Of a stretch of DNA of 64,000 bases, positions 54,961 to 64,000 are shown piece by piece. Location: positions 178,028,459 to 178,092,458 of the forward strand of contig NC_080539.1 of the NCBI RefSeq assembly GCF_028640845.1, read 5' to 3'. This stretch comes from Ahaetulla prasina. Taxonomy: Eukaryota > Chordata > Lepidosauria > Squamata > Colubridae. Numbering within the stretch: position 1 is the stretch's first letter; every line of letters begins with the position of its first letter. Under the pieces are notes generated by a model, which made no database searches, was not told where the DNA came from, and was given only the letters and a program-made list of their open reading frames with translations. The position numbers were made by a program, and so were the translations under genes.

Positions 54961-56443
54961 GAACATTTCCCCTTTATAGTGGAAATGATGCAAATAGGTA
55001 AGAGGACAAGCCCTGGCTTATAGGATTTGGTTCACCCACCACTCTAATAAGGTAAACTGGCATGGCCTAGAACAAGATAGAGATGGGAAGTAGCAACAGG
55101 AGAAAAAGTAATCATTTACTAATTAGTATATATACTGTGCATATATACCATATACTGTATAATGTACATAGGACTGACCAGGCCGAATGTGGCTGATATT
55201 TTATGAAAAAGAAATATCAAATGTGAGCAACTGTTTGGAACAGTTTTCTCAGTGTTCAGTAACTTCACTTGCTTTGATACTTTGAGTTTTTAAACGCATT
55301 CCTAAATGCTGCTTATTTGGTGTTAAAACAGCTGCCCAGTTTCTCCTCCTTATACTTTCCAACCAAGTGTGATAAAATCTGATAATTGGTAGATTGTTGC
55401 AACTCTATGGCCTTTTGGAAACTATTTCATTCAGGGTTTTGTTCTTCTGTCCCTCAAGGACAATCCCAAAAGAAACAAAAATGCTGAAAGCAAAAATAGC
55501 AAGCAAGAATACATTACTGGAAGATCAGAAGAATTTGCCAGATCTCAAGAACAAAAACTCATGAATAGAAAAGTGTACAGAAGACCAAAGTAACTGCGAC
55601 AAAAGTGCTACTTACAATCCATGAAACCCTGCAAAAATGTATAAATAAATAAGAGAAACAGAGTGAAATGGAGTTACTAAATATTATATAAAGTGCAAGT
55701 GCAGCTGCGAACCACAAAAAACATGAAAAACATACCTATTGGATATACTGTAGCTAGCATCTTGTAGGGCGGATGTCTATGTTTACCCAAGGAAAGACAT
55801 TCCTCAGGTCCTACTTTCACCATGGTTGGAGATGTAGACGCCACCATACCAAGTTCAATGTATTATGTGTAGCTATGATAGTGAGTTACCATGTAGGGTT
55901 TGGGTTGTCCACTCTATCTTTTTCTTTAGCCCATTATGTACTTGTCAGGCAGCCATTGGTACACGATCTCCTGTAAAGTAAAGTCCAAAAGCAAGTGAAG
56001 AAATTTTCTCCTCTTCTTCCCTATGATGTAGAGTGGATATTTTTCCGGGTCATGTTGAGAGAAGGGGAACTGAATGTCCCTTATGTTTTTTTAGTTTCCA
56101 AGATAGGTCAGTCATAGTGGGGTACATTTTCTTCCCTCCCTTCTATCTCACTAATGTCCAATGTGGGTTTCCAAGTGTCTCACCAGGAGCTTTGAATGCT
56201 GAAAAAAATGTATGATTACATTAACTAAAGTAATTTTATTTGTAAGGAAAAGAGATAAGACTATTTAAGGTACATGTTGAGAAAGAGGAAAAATGAAAAT
56301 TGACAATGCAAAACTCAATTTGGAGACTAGACAGGTCTTTCTACCCAGATGGCCTTTGAATATAGGAGCTTTCATCTCCCTCAGGGTCATCCTGAATGGT
56401 CCATAGCAGTGTAGAGATAGATTTCAGACAGATTGGTCTGTAA
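54961..56443. other. Spacer, nothing recognised
   Basis: No exon or repeat family recognised with confidence. Confidence 0.4.
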
Positions 56444-56672
56444 TAGCAATAGTATTTAGACATATATAGCGCTTCATAGGGCTTTACAGCCCTCTCTAAG
56501 TGGTTTACAGAGTCAGCCTATTGCCCCCAACAATCTGGATCCTTATTTTACCAACCTCAGAAGGATGGAAGGCTGAGTCAACCTTGAGCAGGTAAGGATC
56601 GAACTCCTGGCAGTGAGCTGAATTAGCTTGCAATACTGCATTCTAACCACTGTGCTACCATGGCTCCTCCAA
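56444..56672 (-). mobile_element. Sauria-type SINE
   Basis: The plus strand shows TATTGCCCCCAACAATCTGG, CCTCAGAAGGATGGAAGGC and, at the far end, ACCACTGTGCTACCATGGC: the complement of a tRNA-like head and a GGTAAAATGAGxACCCAG-type body. The tail reads GCAATAGTATTTAG. Confidence 0.88.
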
Positions 56673-56710
56673 TAATACTCATTAGTATTATATAAGTATC
56701 TAAGTATACA

Positions 56711-57070
56711 TGATGGACGCTGTGTCTCAATGGCTAAGATGCTGAGTTTGTTGATCGAAAGGTCAGCAGTACAGCAGTTCAAATCCCTAGTGCTGCAAAA
56801 TGAGGTGAGCTCTCATTACTTGTCCCAGCTTCCTGCCAACTGCCAACCTAGCAGTTTGAAAGCATGTTAAAAATGCAAGTAGAAAAATACTTTGATGGGA
56901 AGGTATCAGTGTTCTGTGCACCTTTGGCATTTAGTCATGCTGGCCACATGACCACAGAGACATCTTCAGACAGCGCTGGCTCTTCGGCTTTGAAACGGAG
57001 ATGAGCACTGCCCCCTAGAGTCGGGAACAACTAGCACATATGTGCAAGGGAAACCTTTACCTTTACCTTT
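56711..57070 (+). mobile_element. tRNA-derived SINE (same family as 30330)
   Basis: CAATGGCTAAGATGCTGAG, GCAGTTCAAATCCCTAG (B-box-like), CCACATGACCACAGAGACA and CCTTTACCTTTACC at the end. Confidence 0.87.
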
Positions 57071-57309
57071 TTAAATATATATGAAGCTTCTTGAGACCTC
57101 CCAGAAGTGAGATAAGGACAGGATGGATATTAGAGATGAAACTCAACCTTTGTGCTGAGGTCTGTATTTGCTTCCTCATATACTCATAGTGATCGTAGTC
57201 ACAAAGGTGGAATCATCAATTCATATGTTCAAGGCAAAAACTATTCCTATAATTTACCAACAAAACTACATAGATAGAAAGTATAAAGTGATGGATTGAT
57301 GATATAAAT

Positions 57310-57510
57310 GTTGATATCCTGGTCGGATGGCACTCAACATGATACTGAGAAAGTGCTGGGGATCTTTCAGAGAACAGCTTGCCTCCCAGAGTTATGTGTG
57401 CTCCATCACTGGAGCTGTTCAAGAAAAGATTGGATGACTATTAGTCCATTAAGGAATAAAGTTTCTTCCCTTGGGCAGGGAATTGGACTAGAAGACCACC
57501 AAAGTCCTTT
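57310..57510 (+). mobile_element. CR1 LINE 3' end
   Basis: TTCAAGAAAAGATTGGATGAC and TTGGGCAGGGAATTGGACTAG are CR1/L2-type 3' end words. Confidence 0.72.
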
Positions 57511-57960
57511 CCATGATTTTTTGCCAATCTGGAGCCAGTCTGCTTCATCATGTTCTGTCTGTACTCTGACTCCCTGGCCTGTGTATAAATTTCACATGAG
57601 GACAATGAAGTATTCAGCACATTCCACAGGTTGACATGAGAGACATGATGAGAGGCTTTTTTATAATCAATAAAGCATATGCTGACACCTTTTTGGTATT
57701 ATTTGGTATTGTAATGGTATGCGGGAATGATGTGAGAGACAGGAAGAAGAGCTAAAGCCTAGATAAGGGTCTGTTAAATGAAACCTGTGTCTCAAGGAGA
57801 GGTGGGGTGGAGAAAGCATCTCAGAAGGGACCCTTCTTCACATCAAATATTAGTGTGTGGTCGATTCATTTCATCCTTCATTGTGTTGAGCTTTCCCATG
57901 TTCATGCTCCTTACATCCCATATTCTCACTGCTTCAGGTTTTCATTTCCTGCATGGCAAC
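57510..57960 (-). mobile_element. Bov-B (RTE) LINE, internally deleted
   Basis: Minus strand at 57950-57850 reads VRSMNMGKLNTMKDEMNR, the start of the Bov-B endonuclease. At 57700-57510 it reads ICFIDYKKAFDHVSHVNLWN-like motif A, then sequence resembling the stretch before the next RT motif. The 100-200 bases between replace most of the element. Confidence 0.72.
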
Positions 57961-58049
57961 TTCAGCAGCTAGATATCCTGAAGACTCTAATTTAGCCATA
58001 TCATAAACACCATTAGTTCCATTGATCAATTGTCACTAATTTCTCCTTA

Positions 58050-58330
58050 TTAGACCCATTTCACCCATTAACTCTTGTCCTGCCCTCAGGTGCTTTGGAG
58101 AATAAGTCCACCTTCTCTTCTCTATGACAGCTCATAAAATATTGAAAGATATCTATCACATCACACCTAGTCCTTTGATAGATTAGACATATCTAGTTCC
58201 CCTAACTGTTTATCATATAGTTTAGCTGCAGGCCCCTTATCACTTTTGCTCTTCTTTCAGCTCTTTCTAGGTTCTAGGTTCTCTCATGTTTTTGTTTTGT
58301 GGTGACCAGAACTGGCTGCAGTTCATCAGT
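58050..58330 (-). mobile_element. CR1 LINE 3' region
   Basis: CTGCCCTCAGGTGCTTTGGA, TTGCTCTTCTTTCAGCTC and GTGGTGACCAGAACTGGC, the complement of the 16142 copy. Confidence 0.82.
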
Positions 58331-58396
58331 TAATTATACAGCACAACTATCACTTTTTGTGATCTTGATACTAATCTTACTATTAGTAAGATTTAA

Positions 58397-58560
58397 GAGC
58401 CGTGGTGGTCAGAATGCAGTATTGCAGGTGAACTCATTACTCACTGCCAGGAGGTGGATCCTTGTCAGCTCAAGATTGACTCCTTCCATCCTTCTAAGGT
58501 TGATAAATGAGGACCCAGATTATGGGGGCAATATGCTGCCTATGTATATAGACTAGGGCT
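58397..58560 (+). mobile_element. Sauria-type SINE
   Basis: GAGCCGTGGTGGTCAGAATG, then TTGACTCCTTCCATCCTTC and GAGGACCCAGATTATGGGGG. Forward orientation, 3' end worn. Confidence 0.82.
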
Positions 58561-59638
58561 GTATTTGCTTTTTTGGCAGAAGTACCACACTGTTGGCTCC
58601 TACTTAAGTGATGGTCCACTAGATCACCTAGATCCCTTTCACAGTTACTACTGCTGAGTCAGGTATCACCAGTTCTATAACTGTTCATTTAATTTTTCTA
58701 CCTAAGGGCAGCACTTTACTTTTCTTATTATGAATTGTTCCCTTATTTATTCAACCTATATATGGAATATAAATTCAGGGAGTCTGGTGTGGCTTTAAAA
58801 TTGGAGGAAGAACCATCTATATAACCTTGCTGTGCTGAAATTGAAAATGTAAACGATCTGCAAATTGTAGCAATGAAAGTAAGGAACAGAGAATAACAAT
58901 GGGACTAAGATTAAAGAAGGACCAAATTAATGATAACAGATATAGTAATCAGCCTTAGGATTGTCAATGAATGTTGATGCTGAAGAAAACTGTTGAGAAT
59001 GTCTTGGATAGGGAAGAAAATAAGTGTATGGCTGAACAAATCAGCCCAGTTCTGACTCAATGCACAAAAATCAGGCTCAAATTATGCTCCTTTGTATGCC
59101 TTAAGAAAAGACCTGGTTCTCTGCAGAAATCTATAATAGTGGGAATAATAGAAGAAAAAAGACGACCACCAGCAAGGTGGATGAGCTCAGTTACAATAGT
59201 GTGGCAAAGGGTACACCATTGGAAGACCTGAAGGATCAGGTTGGGAACAGATTCCTCTTGCAGAATATCTGTGTGGTTGCTAAGAGCTAACAGTGACTCA
59301 TCATCATCATCATCCATGATATGTCTATTATCCTAGCTATATTTATGGTTCCTTAGATATAAATAAATTGTAGTACTTAAATAGTGTACAATCCTTTAGT
59401 TTGAAGGATAGAAATTGCAAAATTTGTGTGGTGGAGATTTAACATTTGTGAAGAATGAAATGTTTCATTATGTTAAAAGTAAGTTTCCTAGCCTGTCAAC
59501 TGATTTTTCCTAATGCAAGAAATGCATTAAGTTCACTAAGGGATTACACAGTGGTAGAAGACTTCCCTTGTCACGAATAGTGTCCTGTTAGAGATAACCA
59601 CTGGAGCTTCAAGGCAGTTTTGACTACATTTACACTGT
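58561..59638. other. Spacer, nothing recognised
   Basis: Includes an 86-codon open frame on each strand around 58971-59317 without recognisable motif. Confidence 0.4.
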
Positions 59639-59639
59639 A

Positions 59640-60170
59640 AATAGAATAGAATAGAATAGAATAGAATAGAATAGAATAGAATAGAATAGAATTTTTATTG
59701 GCCAAATGTGGTTGGACACACAAGGAATTTGTCTTAGTGCATATGCTCTCAGTGTACATAAAAGAAAAAATACCTTCATCAAGGTACAACACTTAAAACA
59801 CTTAATGATAGTCATAGCGTACAAATTTAACACTTAATGATAGTCATAGGCTACAAATAAACGATCAAGAAACAATATCAGTATAAATCGTAAGGATACA
59901 AGCAGCAAAGTTACAGTCATAAATGGAAGGAGATGGGTGTTGGGAACGATGAGAGGATTAATAATAGTGCAGACTTAGTAAATAGTTTGACAGTGTTGAA
60001 GGAATTATTTGTTTAGCAGAGTGATGGCCTTCGGGAAAAAACTGTTCTTGTGTCTAGTTGTTCTGGTGTGCAGTGCTCTATAGCGTCGTTTTGAGGGTAG
60101 GAGTTGAAACAGTTTATGTCCAGGATGGGAGGGGTCTGTAAATATTTTCACAACCCACTTTTTGATTAGC
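59640..60170 (-). mobile_element. Snake CR1-type LINE 3' part with AGAAT array
   Basis: About ten AGAAT units, then TTATTGGCCAAATGTGGTTGG and the complement of FQLLPSKRRYRALHTR. Confidence 0.92.
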
Positions 60171-61440
60171 ATGTCATAACGCATGTAGAAAATAGACACA
60201 TAAATAAACGAATTCTTCCAGTACTTAATCATTTCTAGACCTTGGAAGAAGTGTTATATCTAATAAAACTACCATTTATTGTACTGTTTTAACATTTCAA
60301 AAAAGTAACAATAAAGTAAAAAATAAGAGCAGTAGATATGTATTTTGCATTCTCCAGTATATGATGGAAAAGTTCACTTTCTGGCTTATGAATGCCAGAA
60401 TTTTCAGGCAGTTTTCTAGTGGCAATTTTCAGGTCCATGCCGAGTTTCTGATAAAATTAGACACCCAAATATAGATATTAATTTGTTCATGGACATAGTG
60501 AGTAAGAAAGATGACTTTGCTATGGTTCCAATGATGCTATGATAAATAACTGTTTTAAATATACAATCATACTTTTTATGCAGACTTATTCTGTCCACAT
60601 ATATCATGAAGATTTTTCAATAGTCTCTCATTCTCAGAGACTATCTGGAGAAGTCCCTGAAATTTTGGGGCAAGGTTTTTCAAACTGATTTGCTGTTTCC
60701 TCCTTTCTAGGATTGAGAGAATGTGACCGGCCCAAGGTCACCCATCTGGCTTTGTGCCCAAGGTGGGACTAGAACTCAGAGTCTTACTCTCAAGCCTGTG
60801 CCTGGATTTATTCAATTCCAGCTGACTGAAGCTTTTAAAATCAATTAAATGCTGCATTATTTTTTTTCCTTACTGGATTATTGAATATAAATTATGTATC
60901 TATACACAGTTGAACTGAATGCTCAGAATGAATAATTTAACAATTTGCATGATATAGAATTAAACTGCTTAAAGCGGTATTTCCCCCCTCTCTATTTAAG
61001 GTACTATGAAATGTGGAGAAATTGTACAAACCAAGGAATTAATATTTGTATAAGAGGTTTTCCTAAGGAAGGTATGGGGAATAGCAGAGAATATTGCATA
61101 ACTCTGAGCTGATTTCTATCTTGTACTGTACAAAACTGATCACAATACATTTTCAAAACTGGTATCTTGCTGAATGCTAGCATAGGGCTTTTTCACGGTT
61201 GTGCATATATTTAGCATCCTAACTATGTGCTAAAATATCACACAAGCAGGCTATAAGTTACTGTTTCTAACTTTGCATATATTCTTAGTTCTTATTATGC
61301 CTGCTTTGCAAAATGTTGCTCGCTCCAAAAGATAATAAAATGTGTGTGTCTGTATATATTTATACATTTACACATAATTATTCCTAATATTTACATGGTG
61401 TGCAGAGAGTATTGAACATTCTTTTACATCCTCTTTTTTC
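60171..61440. other. Spacer with one SINE half
   Basis: CCAAGGTCACCCATCTGGC..GGTGGGACTAGAACTC at 60732-60778 is a tRNA-SINE half. The rest is not recognised. Confidence 0.45.
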
Positions 61441-61444
61441 AAAC

Positions 61445-61577
61445 TCTTTTTTTTTTTTGCATTTATATCCCGCCCTTCTCCGAAGACTCAGGGCAGCTTA
61501 CTATGTTAGCAATAGTCTTCATTCTATTTGTATATTTATATACAAAGTCAACTTATTGCCCCCAACAATCTGGGTCC
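61445..61577 (-). mobile_element. L2-like tail next to a Sauria SINE 3' piece
   Basis: TCCCGCCCTTCTCCGAAGAC (61468) is the L2-like hairpin. TTATTGCCCCCAACAATCTGG (61553) is the SINE 3' part in reverse. Confidence 0.68.
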
Positions 61578-63383
61578 TCACATTCTTCACATTTTTACAC
61601 ATTCTCTTTGGAACTCACATTTTTCAAGTAGGCACATTGGGATTTTTTTTTTACACTCCTACTCCTCACATCTCTTTATTTGCTTTATTAGAAAATTATT
61701 CACATTCCAACTGAAGGGTAACGTAATAGAGCATGGTGTCATAAATATGTGTGGATCAGTTATCAGAATTCTGGTCTTCTGACAGCTTTATAAACTACGT
61801 AGACCTCTTAACTTTTTGCCCTACAGAAAAACAACTAAGAAAAATAAAAGAAGTTATCGGCTGCCATCTAGTGGCTTTTGTTTAACTTTCAGCCATTTGA
61901 AGTAAAAGGAGCTGTCCAAATGCAAGATCATTTTGTCATGACATTTCGGGATATAAAAGTTCATATGAGAAAGTGGAGGGGAATCAGAAATCGATAGTTA
62001 ATAAATGTAAGTGATGTGGTTCAATGACTGCCTTACATGTCAGAAAACCTCTAGTTCGACTCTCATCTCGGGTAAAAATGTATCTCTTTTAGCAAGACAG
62101 CATTTCCTCAGTTTCAGATTCATAGCGTGAAATAGGGTGCCTTACAAAACCCTGGGTGCAACTGGAAAGTTTAGTGTGGCTTCCTTAAATACCTGATGAA
62201 TAATCGTATTAGTATCTGATTAATTTTAAACTTATTTCTAATTAATTACATTTAAAATTATTCTAGGTCCACCAACTTCTTTAGTCTTTTAACATTTTAA
62301 AGTATGGTTCCTAAAAGTGCAACCTCCCATACCCTTCTTGTTTCCCTAAATAAAGCCTATTTATTCTTGGTCTGAATCTGTTCTGCTATACCACATGGAT
62401 TATTTAATCTTTCACAGCCAATGGTAAAAGAGAAAGGTTCTCAGATAAAAAGCTCTTGATTATTCCAATATTTGGCCTATAATACAATTCCAAATTTTCT
62501 CATCAGAGAGGCAAGAAATAGAATAGTAGGGATAAGAATCCAAGACAGGTGGGTTAAAAATCTCTCCTTAAACAACAAATGGAAATTCTGAGTGGTCAAA
62601 AGGACAATCAAAACAATACAAGGTTATACAATTGCAGAAGATTTTAGGCAAAACAATTCATAGTACTGAAAGGGATTAGGTAACTTGCAGTAAATAGTAA
62701 ACCCTACTCATCTCACAGGATTTTTGCATGGATAGTGTTTGGAGAGAAATATACGAAAACCATGAAATAATTATGAGGTTTCTAGATCATTTCTTTTTAG
62801 CACTAGAATTTTTAACATCCACACATTTCAGAATTTGTGCTTTAGTGAAATGTTCCTTCTTCAGAAAGGTGTAATAATTCCAGTGAAGCTGCAGTGAAGC
62901 CAGAGGAAATTCACTGTCACTCCATTTCTTCTTTCCCTGGAAGTCATTCTTATCATCCTTGAATTGCATTGTGTTTCCTATCAATTATTGAATGGACCAT
63001 TATAATTATACACTGAAAACTTGGTTTCCATATTTATATATGGATCAGACCTCACCCCATTTATATTTCCAGATCAACTTGAAACATTCAATTTACTTGA
63101 TTTGGATTTGTGAATTCATTTGGAACATCTGGAAAAAGTGTATGCGTGCACAAAACTTGTCAAATTTCACTCTGATACTTGAATTTGTTTATCTCACTTT
63201 ATTATTGCTTGGAGATGAAAAAAGCCTTTTGAAAAATTGCTTCTGGCACATGAACCTGGATGAAAGTATTTAAACCCCTTTCAGTATTATAATTTTGTAA
63301 TATTAAAGTGTGTTCAGTACATTAAATTGCCAACAATACTGAAACAAGTCATTTTTCAGCCCAGTAAAATATAAATTTGATAA
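61578..63383. other. Spacer, nothing recognised
   Basis: AT-rich DNA; the open frames at 62787 (minus) and 62992 (plus) have no recognisable motif. Confidence 0.4.
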
Positions 63384-64000
63384 AGATTTTATTTATTTAT
63401 TTATTTATTTTGTCACACAGTATATATAAGCGTAAGTATGAAATAACTATACAATATATAAGCATATATATGAGTATGTAATAACTATATTAATAACTAT
63501 ATTAATTGGATATAACAAAAGGAAACAATAGGACAGGAACAGTAGGCACTTTTGTGCTCTTATGCACGCCCCTTACAGACCTCTTAGGAATAGGGTGAGG
63601 TAAATAATAGACAGTTTTTGGGTGGAGCTTTGGGGATTTTGGGAAAAGACCACAGAGTCAGGTAGTGTATTCCAAGCATTAACAATTCTATTACTGAAGT
63701 CATATTTTCTGCAATCAAGATTGGAGCGGTTAACATTAAGCTTAAATCTATTGTGCTTGTGTATTGTTGCAATTGAAGCTGAAGTAGTCTTCGACAGGAA
63801 GGACTTTGTAATAGATGATTCTATGAGTTAAACTCAGGTCATGTCGAAGGCGGCGTAGTTCTAAATTTTCTAAACCCAGGATTTCAAGTCTGGTGGCATA
63901 AGGTATTTTTTTGTATTCAGAGGAGTGGAGAACTCTTCTTGTAAAATATTTCTGGACATGTTCAATTGTATTGATGTCAGAAATGTGGTATGGTTTCCAA
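63384..64000 (-). mobile_element. CR1-group LINE, ORF2 end, runs off window
   Basis: A TTTA run (63388-63412) ends the element. Minus strand from 64000 reads IEHVQKYFTRRVLHSSEYKK, RLEILGLENLELRRLRHDL and IIYYKVLPVEDYFSFN before stops, typical of the C-terminal part of a CR1-group reverse transcriptase ORF. Confidence 0.82.

Overview
The window is vertebrate nuclear DNA, and almost certainly from a snake. The reasons are spliced vertebrate genes with GT-AG introns, a CRISP-family secretory gene of the kind known from snake venom glands, and a repeat landscape typical of squamates. That landscape includes CR1 LINEs ending in ATTCT microsatellites, L2-like LINEs with a TCTCCC/AGGGCGG hairpin tail, Bov-B fragments, Sauria-type and other tRNA-derived SINEs, many short hAT-like MITEs, and a GATA tetramer tract.

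Layout: (1) 1-3640, the last six coding exons of CCT4 on the plus strand. (2) 3641-6060, spacer with a decayed L1. (3) 6060-14572, FAM161A complete on the plus strand with seven coding exons and an intact frame of 736 codons, preceded by an RFX X-box-like site. (4) 14600-25750, gene-poor DNA with SINE, CR1, a solo LTR, a GC-rich patch, satellites and a frameshifted L2-like LINE. (5) 26480-36820, a complete CRISP gene on the minus strand with an untranslated first exon behind a TATA box, seven coding exons and an intact 239-codon frame with 16 cysteines. Its introns hold SINEs, LINE tails, long CTTT and TATACA arrays and a Penelope-type repeat with a hammerhead-like core. (6) 36850-64000, no intact gene recognised: a processed C3orf33 pseudogene (42880-43895), a coiled-coil-coding fragment near a hAT end, a doubtful signal-peptide exon, and LINEs. 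One L1 is split by an L2-like LINE.

CCT4 followed by FAM161A in the same orientation is the arrangement known in human 2p15. CRISP follows FAM161A tail to tail, about 12 kb away. The genes have unrelated jobs: CCT4 is a cytosolic chaperonin subunit, FAM161A a ciliary/microtubule protein and CRISP a secreted cysteine-rich protein. I see no operon-like or co-regulated system. All coordinates were read by eye; splice sites were checked for GT/AG and for phase consistency across each gene, but no database search was possible.
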